NCBI GenBank assembly: GCA_012295275.1
Contig: CM022675.1
Location: 9,315,193 to 9,375,192 of the forward strand
DNA length: 60,000 bases
DNA from: Chrysomallon squamiferum
Lineage: Eukaryota > Mollusca > Gastropoda > Neomphalida > Peltospiridae
Reading direction: 5' to 3'
Position numbers and translations under genes: made by a program. Below, in pieces: positions 19,455-33,136 of this stretch (position 1 is the first letter of the stretch; each line of letters begins with the position of its first letter). The notes under the pieces are model-generated. The model saw only the letters and a program-made list of their open reading frames with translations. It was not told the DNA's origin and did no database searches.

Positions 19455-22015
19455 CATCACTTTGTATTCATTCATAGTTTCAAATTCTAGATTACATTTA
19501 GCTAATTTGCATATTCATAATCGGCTCAAACATATTAGTTCGCAGGGAACTGAGTGTATTTTTGTTTGTTAGGATTTTTTGTTTTTGTTTTTTCTGTCTC
19601 ATGACTGTAAATATTTCATATTAACCAATGTTCCATTTCCTGTTTGATTTTTGTTTTTTTTTTTTTTTTTTTGGGGGGGAATCCATAAACTGGTTTCTTC
19701 CTTGTCAGATGAGTGCATAATCTAGTCATTTTTGTGCAGATCTGCAATAGTCAGTTGTATGTCTGTCTATCTGTCTGTCAGTCTTTTGTTTGTTTATGTT
19801 TTTTTTGTCCGTTTTGTTATGAGCTGCAGTAGGTTCAGTGAATACTTTTAACAATTTTATCTTTTTAATAGAAATAACGTAAATTTAGGTTTTTAAATAT
19901 TTGTAATATATATATTATAATCACAATGAAATTTAGATATAAATATCTAGATTACTGTTCAAGATTAGATGTTACTATTGAGAGCTTCAGAAAGAAGAGA
20001 TTTTTAACTTACTTTAGTAAATACAACATGATTTAAAGAAACAAAAGAGAAAAAAAAGGATATTGTTATTATAACAATATGTAGTTGTTTTTTAACCTTC
20101 AAGTACATATAAGAATTTATCTTAGAAATATATTGAAAAAATGCAATTTTAGAACCAACAAATATATCAAAAACAATCATTTCAGAAAAATCCTTTTCCA
20201 GGATAAAATATATTTTTATTTACAAATTTTGTATTAAAGTATGAATACCTGAATGTTCAGATGTTCTGTTTTACAATTTTAACTTTTATGGAGAAAAACT
20301 AACTACAATTTGTTTTTAACTGTTTTTGTTTTTTATTCTGTTATTATTACATTTTTGTATTAAAGTTGATTGTATAATATCATTCTGTATATCTGGTACT
20401 TCGTTCATTATCATTCTTTGATTTATTTTTAATGTACAGTTACAGTTTTTTCATTGATACATTTTTTTTTTTTTTTTTTTTTTAATAAAAATATCCAAGC
20501 TTTCCAGATCAAGGGACATTCCACATAAAAAATGTTTGCATGTTCATTATTTTTGTCCCTTTTTTTGTAAAAAATAAAAAACCCAACAAAAAACAAATAA
20601 AATTTTAAAAATAAAGAAAGGAGTTTTACAATTTGTTTCTGTGCAATTTATATTGTTACGTTTTGTGTATTTGTTTTTAAAATGTTAAATTGTGTAAAAT
20701 GTCTTCTTTTTTGGTTGCCATGGAAATTAAAAGTTGCAGCAGTTAAGTTACCATTTTAAAAAAGTTACCCATTTACCAAATTTAAAAAAATAAATAAAAA
20801 TAAGGTGCCTAGATAATACGTTATTTTTATAATTTTTTTTCAATTTATATTGATTTATTTGCTATCTCAATCTTTGAAACTTTCCTGAATATTGTTCTAT
20901 GAATCATTGGTCTGTTTATGCAGATTATTGCAAGATATTATTTTCTTTGAAAATCCTTCTATATATATTTAGAATAAATTTTCAGTGTAAGGGAAGTAAT
21001 TCTATTGTTACACCAAAGGGACATAACGTTAACCTTTTCCAAGGGGAGGTAACTGTCTCAAGAATGCATTATTGACTATATTTTTTTTCTTTTCAATAAA
21101 CATAATTAATGCATAACTTGTCCCAAAGGGAGGTAACTATCTCATATATACATCAGTGTTTTATGTGTATATAAATTTATTTTTTCTTAACTTTCTTGTA
21201 ATCTATATAGTATTTTAAAAATGTCTATAACAAAATATTCTATATATTAATGGTATATTTATCTTTTTTCAAGATAATAATCTTCAATAATTAGGAAAAA
21301 GAAATTGAATAAATTTCATTCTTATAATCATCATACTAAAAATATAAAGATTTTGTCTGTATTACTTAGATTTTGGAATAGTTCTGTTTATTATTATTAT
21401 TATTATTATTATTTAATGCATTAAAATTTAAATATTTCTGCAGTTAGATACTATCTTGATCAGATTGTTTGAAATTGATTTTGTTTTAACTATTAAATTA
21501 TGCAAATAAATTAAATAACATTGGCTTTTTAAAATTAAAATAGTTAAAACAGTTTAATACATACTGTAATAAAATATTAAAAAAATAAAAAAATGATAAA
21601 AAAAAAAAAAAAAATTTTTTTAAAAAAGTAATAAAATAAAACATTTGAAATAAAAATATTTAATAAATAAATATAAAATCATTATGGACTGATTTTTTTT
21701 TTTTTTTTTCCCCCTACTGTTATCTAGGTCATCATTGATGTCTATTTTTAAACATCTATTTTCGTTGTCATAGCTATCTTACCTGTAACAAACATTTTAC
21801 CTTGTAGATACTTGTAATAGATTAATTACTCCTTGTAAATTTGTTGGTTTAGCCACCAGTTAGCTCATCTGTGTGTTTTATGTTTTATTTTTAACTTTTA
21901 GTGTGATAAAATCAATGTTCTGCACAGTCTCATGTTTTTTTTTTTTCTTTCTAAGTCAAAATAAAAAAAAAAAATAAAAAAATACTAAAAATGTATATGT
22001 ACTATTCAGTTGTTG

Positions 22016-22021
22016 AATAAA
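22016..22021 (+). terminator. zeb: Candidate ZEB polyadenylation signal AATAAA
   Basis: AATAAA lies in TTGAATAAACCTTTG, shortly before the base composition starts to change from T-rich to A-rich on the + strand. It is the last good signal before the presumed DNAJC9 3' region. Earlier AATAAA copies could equally be used. Confidence 0.4.
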
Positions 22022-22045
22022 CCTTTGATATGCAAAGAAAAGCAT

Positions 22046-24712
22046 TGAGTTTTGTTTTTGTAATTTCGTATTATGTAATTTTTGTCCAACCCAAAAAAAG
22101 ATTGGTAACCAGACATAAATGAAACGGTCATTTCACAAAAACTGAAACTTCAACAACAGGAGCAAAGCATTGTTTTGGATTTTAGGCAGCACCAACTAAA
22201 AGAATTAGCATCTGTGATTCTGTTTCATACTGACATTTTATTATGGTGTAAGAGTCCACAGAACAAGAACAAATGTTCTAATCACAGATCATGTATTGAT
22301 ACAGAAAACTTTGTTCCTTAAATTTAGCATTAAGGAACAAAACATCTTTTAGGTATTTTATAAGAAAATTAGAAATTAGCTGTATGTTTTGCACATACAT
22401 GCTTTATATTTTATGCACAAAATTATACAAATATTATTAAAAAATCCTTTAGGTTATTTGTATAAGCTGCTATATGAAATTTAAACAGAATTTGTATTTA
22501 GACATAGATTCTTTTCTCAAGCATTCTCCATTTATCTGAAAATCTTAATTTTTCCAGGACCAGGCATTTCAGATAAAGAATCCCCAAACAGTAATAATTT
22601 AAAAAAGAAAAAAAAAGAAGATGAGTAAAGAATAACAAGAAACGAATATAAAGAAAAAAAATATATTGACAAAAACTATGCAAAATTATACAAACATTTC
22701 GTACCATCATTCTTCAACCTCTGCTTTCTTGAAACCAGTTCAGCTAATAAACTTTGTTAATTTTTACTTTTAATTCTACAGATAAACACCACTTACATTT
22801 TATTTATGTATTTCATTACAACATAACAGTTTTCAGAGCAATTACAAAGCATAAATGCACATATCAATATTAATGTTTTATACTTTGTATATGAAATGAA
22901 GACAGAAAATAAAAGGTAAACAGTACATATACACATTTTGTACTTGGTGTGTGGAAATATAAAACAAATTAAATGACTTAATGCATATTAAACATTAAAA
23001 ATAAATAAATAGAGAAAAACAATCTTTTTTATGCTTTTTAGCACCACTAAAAAACATAAAAATAAACATCTTAATTTTTTATATTATTGTTTACATTCAA
23101 ATACAATATTGAAAAAAATATTTAAAAAAAACTTTTTTATTTCAGAATTACTTTTTTTTTTTCTTAAACAAAACAACAAAAATCTATTTTAGATTCAAAG
23201 CAAGTTATTTTGGTACAAAATAAATTTCAAACACCTATATATTAATCAGCATATACATATAATCTGTGACATCCAAATTTTAATATCAGATATTTTTTTT
23301 CTCAAATTTATATTATGCCTACTCAATGGATGTACAATAAATTTCAAAGTGATGTCAGTTAATATCACCAAATGCCAGTATCAGACATTTTTCAAAAATC
23401 AGTGTCAACAGCATATTATTGTTATTATGAAACAAAATATATATAATTTTCTTATTTACATTCCATTCTACCTTCATTTCTTTCCTCACACATCAACTGC
23501 ATCCTAACTTCCATTACATGTAACTAAATTTTCTGTCCATTTTATTTCTTACATTTGTAAAATGTAAAAAAAAAAAAGAACAAAAAAACAAACAAAAAAC
23601 ACATTTATATATCACACACATATCATATTGTTATGTAGCTTTTCAGGATAAACAATAAGTCAAAACAAAAAACAAAACAAAATCAAAAACCCTTCCCAAA
23701 ACCTAGTAAATAGAATAAAAAAAAAGGAAAAAAATAAAAAATAAATAAAATAAAATAAACACAATAAATTTTTATAACAAATTTTTGACAATTTCAAATT
23801 GCATGATTAGAAATAAATAATTTGTCTCAATTGAAACCAATAAACAAACTAAAGTCATCATCTCCACTAAGATATAACTAATCCAAGAATACAAAACTAA
23901 ACAAAAATTATTTGGCAAAATAATTATCATCTACAAAATATGAAAAAGCAATTCATTAATATCCAGTTAAGCCCACTTTTTTTTCATAGATATTTTTTGT
24001 TTTGTTACTTTTTTTATTTTAAAATACATTTTTGCATGATATAACATTTAAATAACAACTATTTAAAAACTTTATAAAGAGAGAGACTCAGAGAAAAATA
24101 CATAAATAGATACAGATATATTAACAGACATAAAATGAACTTAAGTACCCAAAATTAATTAAATAAAAAACAAATTAAAATATGAGAGATACAAGGTTCC
24201 AATTAATTTGGGAGTTATGTAATTTTTAAATTTTTATTTTTTTTTTTTTATATAACTTTACCAAATAAGAAAAGAAATTTTAAAATCAATACTAGGAGCA
24301 GCAATAGTAACTGATTTATTTTTAAAAAAGAAAACTAAGAAACATGAATAACTAAATTTTAAGTAATAATACTTGTAATAAAATACTTACCATTCTACTA
24401 TAATAATAATAAATTATATACTTATATCAAAAACACTATTTACAACAACCTATTTTTTTTCTAAAGAGTACTGTGATGTAAAATTCACTTCAATATGTAA
24501 CAATGGGGGGGAGAGGATTTCAAATACTGTTCAAATAATCAAATAAAAAAATTTCTTCTTACAAAACCCAATTTGAACAAAACCAAATTTGAATTTAATT
24601 CTTCCCCATTATCATTAATAATAAAAAAAGTAAAAAAAATAAAAAAATAAAATAATAACATCCAATCACTTTTCAATCAAATTACAAAAAAACTTTTCCC
24701 TTCCATTTATCA
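22046..24712 (-). other. Probable DNAJC9 3'UTR/intergenic sequence
   Basis: No coding exon is seen. The + strand is A-rich, as expected if this were transcribed on the - strand downstream of DNAJC9. A minus-strand AATAAA at 22799-22804 is one possible 3' end, which would give a ~1.9 kb 3'UTR. Closer signals also exist, so the boundary is uncertain. Confidence 0.35.
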
Positions 24713-26231
24713 TTAATGATTCGTGATTTTACATTTTCGATTTCTTTGTTTGTTTTTTTTCCCTGTTTTTGGTTTCGGTTCGGAGTATTTGGCCTCCAGC
24801 TGCGAGAAAAAATTGTCTGCCAGAGACTCTCTGCTCTTCTGCCGTTTCTTTATCAGAGCTTCTAAGGAGCTGTCTCCTAGTCCCAGCTCCTTAGCAGCAG
24901 CCTCAGCCTCTACTGCCTCCTCCTCAGCCTAAAGAGTAAAGTTCACTCATAAATGAATATTTAATTAACCAGCCTCATTTTCAACTTAAAAAATCATGGA
25001 TTAATGAATATTTAATTAACCAGCCTCATTTTCATTTTAAAACTCATGTATAAATGAATATTTAATTAACCAGCCTCATTTTCATTTTAAAGCTCATGTA
25101 TAAATGAATATTTATTTAACCAGCTTCACTTTCAGCTTAAAGATTACATATAAATGAATATTTATTTAACCAGCCTCATCTTCTGCCTAAAGGTTTAAGA
25201 TTGTGTAGGAATAATATTAACCAGTCCCTTTGTCAGCTTTAAAGATGAAAGATTACGTATACATTATTATTTAATTAATGTCTGTAATCCAATATACACA
25301 ATCTGTCTAGACAGTACTCAAGTAAGTAATTAATTATTAAGAAATAAAGGAAGTCATTTTTAAATACGTAACAACATCCTGTAGCAAAAATACACAACCA
25401 ACTGACTACCTTAGTGACAGACAGAAGTAAATATTTGAAAAAAATAAAAATAAAAATAAATAGAATGTTTTATTTAGCACCACTATTAAGACAATTTTAA
25501 AAAACATAATCCCAAATATACAACCTCTAAAGTTGTAAATTCATTTATTGAAGTAAATATATGACTAATTATTAAGAACAAAAATAGAAGAAAAAAAAGA
25601 AGTTTTATTTACTGTCATTTTTAAACATTTATTTTTAACTCTAAAATAAAGAACCTGTTTTGTGACAAAACAGAAGTAAATATAATCATGATTCATTTTT
25701 AAGAAAGAAAAGAAGAAATATTTTAACCAAACTCTATATGATATTTTTAAATATTTAATTAACATCTCATTAACAAAATAACTGACTATCAGGTGATGAA
25801 AGTAAATATATGAATAATTATTAAAAAAGGAAATGAAGAATTCAGTTAATGACATTCTTAAAAAAACACCAAAAGACCTATTCTCCAATTACAATTTACA
25901 CTATTATTTTTAATTTTTTCATTATGGAGGTGGGTGCTAACATTTAAAATAATAATAGAAGTGAATTAATTTTTTTATTTTTTATTTATCCCAGTCAGTG
26001 ATATTTAGTACTGTTCTGGTTTGATGAAAACAATCTTAAAATTAAGTTTATTCAGCTGTGGGCAAACAAGCTAAGTAAACAAAAATAAATAAATAACTAA
26101 ATAATTAAAAAAAATAGAAAAGTAATAATAATAAAAATAATAGAAATAAAAAATTAAGAACAAATAATATTTGTATATTTTCTATTTTTAATAAAGCATA
26201 AAACAATAAATGTTTCTTGTAGACTTTTCTG

Positions 26232-26263
<32 letters not shown>

Positions 26264-26992
26264 ACAAATACTAATAATAAAAAAATAAAATAAATAAAAA
26301 TTTACCCTTTTTCTCCTTACAGCTTTTTTTGTTTTTGTTTCTTTTGAGAACTTTTTCAGATTTGGCAGTTCTTTGTTTTTGATGAGTTTGGTTAAAATGG
26401 TTTTAAATCTCTCCTCGTCTTCCACTGAAGCACAGAGCACACTGTCAATAATTCTACTCATGTCCCCTTCTGATTCCAGATAGGCTGCTTTTAGATCCTT
26501 CACCTCCTCTTCCGAACCTAAAGAGACAGATTTTTTTTTTTTTTAAATTAGAAATAACATAATTCTTAAAAAAAAAATAATAATAATAAATAAATAAATT
26601 AAAAACAACAAACAAATGAAACAAAAAAATACAAAAATTTTAAAATTTAAAATTTCTTGATATATTTTAAATAAAAAGGAAGTAAATATAATCGTTAAAA
26701 TAAAATAATTCCTACCTTGGTATTTCTGTTTGTAATTCTCAATATCTTTGAAGGAAAGTTTAGCAAAGAGTAGGCGCCAGTAATTATACCAGTCCCGTTC
26801 TTCACTGATGTCATTTTCTTCATCAATATCACCTGTAAGAAAACATAAAATTTTAAATTATACCTATAAATAAATAAAATAGATTATATAAATTTCTTCC
26901 AACTTACTGTTGCCCTTGTGTCTGACCAGCAAACACTGTTAACAAACAAATTAATAATATGATAATAAAATATTGGTATCTCAAAATTATTG

Positions 26993-27028
<36 letters not shown>

Positions 27029-27715
27029 CTGTTAAAGCAAAAATATTTGACCAACCTGTTTCATCATAAATATTTCGTTTCTCCTTGTCAGACAATATGC
27101 TGTAAACTTTGCCAAGAGTTTGAAATCGTTTTGTGGCATCCTCTTTCCTGTCACTCTCTACTCTATCTGGGTGACATAGCAACGATACTTTGTGGTAAGC
27201 TTTTCTCACTAAAATTAATCAAAACATGTTTTTGAAAGAAGATGGCAATTAAATGAAAAGTGATAGTTTTGATGACGTGAAATGATCCTTAAAAACAATC
27301 GTAACACAATAGCAGTAAGTTGCTGAGTAACAGTGAAATAGTAAACGTGTTTTCACAAGATGTCAAAATTGTTTACGTTCACAACAATCACATTCGTGGC
27401 AATGTTTTCTAAGTTCTCATGTTAGCTCTTTTCAGAACCCCCTCCCCAAAAAAACATAATTAACAAAGATCACTGACCATTTTAATAATTTTAAGTCATG
27501 GATATAATGCAACATAATCAAAAATACATATTAAGTTATTATTATAAATAAATAATATATTATATGAACGAATATTTGCGATTCACTATCGTGGCAATGG
27601 CTTGTTTTAAAATTAACGTACCTTCCTGTGCTGATGCAGATTTTCGGACTTTCATAACATCGTACAGGTTATCGGTACCAAATAATTCTTTACACGATTT
27701 AATTAATGATGGCAT
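24713..27715 (-). CDS. DNAJC9: DNAJC9, J-domain histone co-chaperone
   Basis: DNAJC9 is a nuclear Hsp70 co-chaperone that also binds histones H3-H4. Five exons, read on the - strand: 27715-27622, 27208-27056, 26832-26716, 26517-26306, 24928-24713. They total 792 nt, a 263-aa protein; the human protein has 260. All borders are GT/AG and phases agree. The N-terminus is [20 protein letters not shown], followed by a J domain with the Hsp70-activating HPD at residues 44-46 (SLLCHPDRV) and [19 protein letters not shown]. The middle has [17 protein letters not shown], then the conserved [20 protein letters not shown]. The last exon gives [19 protein letters not shown] and a lysine-rich tail. The start ATG at 27715 matches the human MGLLDLCEEVFGTADLY start. 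The gene looks intact. Confidence 0.97.
24918..25278. repeat. DNAJC9: ~50-bp minisatellite containing the last DNAJC9 splice acceptor
   Basis: Six units start at 24969, 25020, 25070, 25120, 25170 and 25221 (50-51 bp each, the last longer). On + they read roughly CCAGCCTCATTTTCANTTTA, then AA..CATGTATAAATGAATATTTAATTAA. A seventh, diverged unit (about 24918-24968) is the exon 5 boundary itself: the real acceptor CTTTAG|GCTGAGGAGG lies at its corresponding position. The unit at 25170 keeps a full acceptor-like CTTTAG|GCAGAAGATGAGG (AG at 25188-25187). Confidence 0.85.
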
Positions 27716-28126
27716 TTTGGATATTTACCAAAGCAATCCGACAGATTTATATTCTTCTTAACACTGGCGCCAACTGCTTTGAAGAACTTCCTTTCGTTAA
27801 ACTATATGTAGGGGAGATAATTCTATTTAAATATTACAAGTTTTTTGATATCCGTTTGAGGCTGGCCTTGCCACTTCAACAATTTTTATATTGCCCGATT
27901 AAAATAAATAAAGGGATACGTTTAGGAAGGTCTACGATAAAATGTTAATGTTTTTAATTATTTAATTAAATTTAAAAGATTTTAAAAATGTATTTATTTA
28001 TTTGTGCATTTATTTATTAATTATAAATTATAAATTCTATAAATAATTTTGTTAATGTCCTTTTAATTAAATTATTGTTATTAATATATTCATCATTTTA
28101 ACATTTTAAAATATATTTTTAGGAAG

Positions 28127-28165
<39 letters not shown>

Positions 28166-28670
28166 TTACATATTACACAAAATGCAAAAATATTTTTAAA
28201 ATACTGTAAATTAATTAGTTACAAAGACCTGAAATTCTTTTGTAATTTTTATAATATTTAGACTGTTATTTTACTTTATTTTAAGATAAAATGATAAATT
28301 AATATAATCTTTCATTAACTTTTATAAATAATGAAATCGTATAAACATTTTTAAAGATATATATAGATACTTGTTAATACTTTATCTCAAACTATATATT
28401 AATTTCAATATTAGCAAATAACATTTTCTGTCTTGTACTGACAATAATTTTGAATGTTTTGGGCAAAAAAAGAAAATAATAACGTTATACAGTATGAACA
28501 GATTTAGGTTAATGAGAATAAATATTTAGTGAAAAAATATATTTAGTGTTGAGTTGTGTGGCTGGTGCAGTAAATAATTATACTGAAACACATAAAATAA
28601 TAAAATTGTAAATAAAGAAATAAACTGTATGAACATGATGACATTTTTCAATTTTTAATAACAAAAATGA
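27716..28670. other. Intergenic region between DNAJC9 and the ASB-like gene
   Basis: This stretch has no coding exon. It must contain the DNAJC9 promoter just above 27715 and the end of the ASB-like transcript. A GGGGAGATAA motif lies at 27811-27820. Otherwise it is AT-rich with an ATT run at about 28128-28166. Confidence 0.6.
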
Positions 28671-28676
28671 TTTATT
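28671..28676 (-). terminator. Candidate polyadenylation signal of the ASB-like gene
   Basis: The + strand reads TTTATT, so the - strand reads AATAAA. It lies 880 bp beyond the stop codon at 29557. It is the most reasonable signal before the AT-rich intergenic stretch, but not the only one. Confidence 0.35.
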
Positions 28677-28792
28677 TCAACAGTATTTACAACAAAAATA
28701 TACAAAGTATGTACACAATCCATCTTCACAGAAATAAAAACTAGATTAAAATTATTTGTGTAAAGAAATAATTAATCCATGGACGGATTTAT

Positions 28793-28797
<5 letters not shown>

Positions 28798-28844
<47 letters not shown>
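28798..28844. repeat. (CT)n microsatellite
   Basis: About 47 bp of uninterrupted CT in the putative 3'UTR of the ASB-like gene (GA on the transcribed strand). Confidence 0.95.
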
Positions 28845-28849
<5 letters not shown>

Positions 28850-29556
28850 TTAAAAATTGATAAGTAACTTATTTCCAACACGTGGATAAACATTCAATAT
28901 GGCTGCCTCCATAAATTGCAGATGTCTGCCAGTATTGACAGCATAAATAAATACAGTGTAACATGCATCCTACTTAGACTTGCTTCAACTTTTCTGTGAC
29001 AGAAGCTTTCAAAGCATCATTGACACATGCCAACAGTTATGAGTTTGGTTACAACGGAAATTGTTTTGTTTTTTCAATATTTTGTAGGTCTTGTTCATAT
29101 CATCATTTCTTGTAATTATATGCACACATTGCAACTGATATGTGTTTTTTTTTTTATCATTTTGTTGGTGAAATGATAATATAAAGACACACATCGTATA
29201 AAATCCAGATTTCGATATGGTGGCCATGTTGTAAGAAAAAAACAATTTTCTTGTCATCTAATAATTTTCTCCATACAACTTCTTTAATCAATTACTTAAC
29301 TAAGAAGAAGAACAACTCTACCACAAAATATTCTTATCATCTCCACTGTTAATGCATTAAGTGGTAATGTTTTCCAAACAACTCATTCAATCAATGTACT
29401 TGACTAAAAAAAAAAAAAATCTTTAAACATTTCTGATATTTTTAAAAAACATACTCTTGTCATCTAATAATGTTCTCCAACCATCTGCTTTAATCAATTA
29501 TTCAATTAATAACAACAAAAATTCTACCATGAAATACTGTTTTCCAAACAACTGAT

Positions 29557-30698
29557 TCAATCAGTGTATTTGACCAACAGAAAATCTTTCAAAATTTCGG
29601 GTATTTGAAGTTCGCGAATCCTGGGTAAACCTTTGGACCCGAGGGAGAGACGAACGGTTTGTCGACAGTTTCGCTTCAGACTTCTGGGGTTGTACATTTC
29701 CTGTTGCAACCAGGAGCAGAAGTCCGGATAGGCTTCGCACACCTGCTGAACTCGTGGTGTCGTCAGTAAGGAATAATCTCGTTTACAGTCGGACTGAAGC
29801 AACAGTTTCATTAATCTTAGTTTTCCAAATGCTGCAGCTTTCATCAGAGGAGTGGATCCTGAAAAGTAATAATAATAATAATAATAATAACAGTAATAAA
29901 AATCATAATAATAAAAATTAATTAACTAATAATAATAACAATAACAATAATTAAGTTAATTAATTAACTAATAATAATAATTTAATTAATTAATTATGGG
30001 ATAATAATGATGATGATGACAATGATAATTAGCTAACAGAAAAAAATGGTGATGATAATGACAGTAAAAAAGATAATAGCAGTAATAATAATACTAATAA
30101 TCATTACTATTAATCATGGTAATTGATCTACACATTTCACAATTATTAAATTTTGCCTCAAAATAGCATCACTCACCAGTTTTAAGAGTCATAAGTTCAA
30201 CCTAGTTTACAACATAACAAAAAGTTTTACCTTTTTTATCTGGACATTCCACATCTGCCCCAGCATGCAACAGGAGAGTTGAGACCTCTATGTTTTGCCC
30301 ATTCTCGGAAGCCATATTGAAAATATTTTTCCCCGAACTGTCTTGCTGAAACGCAACAAAATACATAAAATGAAAAGGAGTTACATAATATCAAAGTTCA
30401 TTCACTTTTTTTTTTTAAATTATGAAGATCATCCCTCTGGATTTTTTCAAATAAACAAATTCTCCTAACTCACATGATTAATGTCAGCTCCTGATTCTAG
30501 GAGAAACTTGACAGCATTTTTATGACGCTGACCAGCTGCCATCATGAGAGGAGTGGCTCCTTTTGTGTTACACAGATTTACGTCTGCACCTCCTGTTAAT
30601 CAAATATTGTTTCAAATTATATTCCAGAAAAATATCCGACATAAATAACTGTACTATTATAACTGATAGATAGATAGATAGGCAGATAGATAGATAGG

Positions 30699-30753
<55 letters not shown>

Positions 30754-30827
30754 GAGAGATAGACAGATAGAGATAAGATAAAAATAATATAATGCATTAA
30801 TAAAATAAAATTTTGAAGAGAGAGATA

Positions 30828-30911
<84 letters not shown>

Positions 30912-33136
30912 AAGCTAATAAAAATCTTGTTACCTGCATTTCACTCTAATCAAATATCTAACAACTTGAATGGTGACTGCCCTTTCTCACCATAAAATAA
31001 ATAATTAAAACAAATTTCAGCTAAAAAATTTATAAAAACTAAATGATACACACCATTGACAAGTAGCTTTAAAATTTTAAGATTATCTTCTCTTGACATG
31101 TTGGCAAAAAAGAGGGCCGACGTTCCTTTCATATCGACTAAGTTGACATCTGCTCCTCCATCTATTAATGTCTGAATGACAGGAAGGCTGCCACTGCAAA
31201 CAGCCTCCATAAGAGCTGTCTTTTTACTGGCTGTTTGGACATTCAAATCAGCTCCTGAAATCAACCAATAGGAAAGAAGCTAACAAAAAAGTAAAAATTC
31301 AGGATTCTATAGTTAAAAAAACAACAAAAACAATTATTGACAAAAATAAATAAATAAATAAATAATAAAAACAAATAAATAATAAAAAAATAAAAACAAA
31401 TAAATAATAAAATAATAAAAACAAAAAAAAATAATATAAGAGCTAAAGTTAGTAACGACTTTATACTAAAATTCAAGATTTATTGGTAAAGAACCGTAAC
31501 TCTAATGTGGTTACTTTTCTTACCTTTCTTTGCAAGAAACTCAACAACATCATTTCTGCCAACAGCAGATGCAACATAGACTGGTGTACGGTCAAGTCCA
31601 TCTCGAACATTTATGTCTGCTCCTTTTGACAAAAGGAAGTCTATCATCTAAAAGCAAACAATATTTAAAAATAAAATAAAATAAAATAAAATAAAATAAA
31701 ATAAAATAAAATAACATAAAATAATATTCATTCATTCATTTACTATTATTATTAATATTTTTCAAAACAAATCACAAAAGCAGGGAATTCAAAAAATTAG
31801 TAAAATCCCATCTTGATAAATTACATCTTGAACTATATCAAGCCTTTAATTAGTAACAAATTCAGCAAATATCGCAGTAATTCTTAATCCAAACATTTAT
31901 TAACAAAATTTATTATGTTCCACTTTTATATTAAATTTAATAAATTCATCAAATACTGGGTATTGATTGAGGAATTGTTAATTTCAAATAATATACCTCA
32001 ATTGATGAATGAAGAGCAGCTACATGGAGTGGGGTGTAGTCGGTCATTCGGATATGTCGAAACATCCCTGGTACTCGAATAATACATGGCTCACCTGAAA
32101 TAATAATAATAATAATAACTATAATAATAATAATAAATATAATAAATATAAAAATAATAATAATAATAATAACAACAACAATAATAAATATAATAATGAC
32201 ATGAATAATAACAATAATAATAAATATATTAATAGTAATAACATCAATAATAAATATAATAATGACAATATTAATAAAGAATAATAATAACAGTAAAAAT
32301 ATAATAATAATACTAATAATGATCACAATGACAATAATAAATGTAATCAAATAATAATATAATAAAAATATTTATAACAATAATAAATATAATAAGAACA
32401 ACAAAAACAATAACAGTAATAATAATAATAACTATTAATAATGATGACACTAATAAAAATATAATAATACAAATATAAAACAAATATAAAACTAACTATA
32501 ACAAACACAAATAAATTTTCCAGTTGTTGTAAATGCTACATTTGACTTTTCACATTTTTATTTTTGAACTAATAAATACCATCTTTCGGCAATGCTTTGA
32601 TGATTTCCATTGTCACATCATGTGACTTTTCTTGGTTTTCTGGGATTCCATTTTCTGGTTGTCCAGCTAAATTAATTCTGTCTTTCACACTGTGAACTGC
32701 AATTTTTAACACAAAAACAAAATGTAATCTTTAAATGTTTACAAAAATATAAATACACACAAATGAAAAATAGTAAATAAATTAATTAACTTTGATTATA
32801 TGTTACATTTAGCTTATATCCATTTGCTTTTTTTTATATTTAAATTATTATCAAATATACAACTTTACTTTTTTCTATTTATGAAACACGAAGAGTAAAC
32901 TGATACATTTATTATTATTATTATTATTATTCATTATATATATTACCTGTATGTCTTATGGAAATATCAACTTGTTTTAAAAGTCGCCCAACCATGAACA
33001 CGTCACTGAAGCGGACGGCTTTAAATATCAAATGTTCCTGTTGTGGTATTTTCACAAACGGGTTGTCGATGGCGATAGCATCACCACTGAGTCGAGGTTG
33101 CTGAATATCATCGCTGTTGCTGTTCTGTCGCATCAT
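29557..33136 (-). CDS. Ankyrin repeat and SOCS box (ASB-type) protein
   Basis: ASB proteins are substrate receptors of Cullin-5/Elongin BC ubiquitin ligases: ankyrin repeats bind the target and the SOCS box binds the ligase. Eight exons on the - strand: 33136-32947, 32696-32580, 32094-31997, 31647-31524, 31254-31054, 30592-30474, 30345-30231, 29858-29557. They total 1266 nt (421 aa), all GT/AG and in phase. About seven ankyrin repeats follow a ~130-residue N-terminal part; typical cores are YTPLHVAALH, RTPVYVASAV, KTALMEAVCS, ATPLMMAAGQ and STPLMKAAAF, with GADINVRD/GADVNLVD turns. The C-terminus RSLKRNCRQTVRLSLG...IRELQIPEILKDFLL has the SOCS-box pattern (BC box L..CR..R..L, then IP..LK.FLL). 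I cannot place it in a particular ASB subgroup. The start ATG at 33136 is followed by a second ATG; upstream sequence gives no extension. Confidence 0.88.
30661..30752. repeat. (GATA)n microsatellite
   Basis: Nearly uninterrupted GATA tetranucleotides on +, within the ASB-like gene intron at 30593-31053. Confidence 0.95.
30816..30909. repeat. (GA)n microsatellite
   Basis: About 70-90 bp of GA on +, close to the GATA tract, in the same intron of the ASB-like gene. On the transcribed strand it is a CT-rich tract. Confidence 0.95.
32097..32500. repeat. AAT-rich trinucleotide repeat in an ASB-like gene intron
   Basis: About 400 bp of imperfect AAT/AAC/GAT repeats in the intron between 32094 and 32580. 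On the gene strand these are ATT/GTT and end in the pyrimidine tract before the 32094 acceptor. Confidence 0.85.

Larger units (their letters stand above)
11428..22045 (+). other. zeb: Probable long ZEB 3'UTR
   Basis: No coding sequence is seen. The stretch is T-rich and contains many A/T homopolymers, a GA tract (about 14959-15050) and TA/TG repeats. It also contains nine miR-8/200 and five miR-96/263 seed matches on the sense strand, which argues that at least 11.4-18.9 kb is transcribed as ZEB 3'UTR. Several AATAAA signals occur; the one at 22016-22021 is close to where the convergent DNAJC9 territory begins. The exact 3' end cannot be fixed from sequence. Confidence 0.6.

Noticed and set aside
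24918-25278. CRISPR-like array at the 50-bp repeats
   Set aside because: Repeats are contiguous, with no distinct spacers; this is eukaryotic DNA and the units are a minisatellite.
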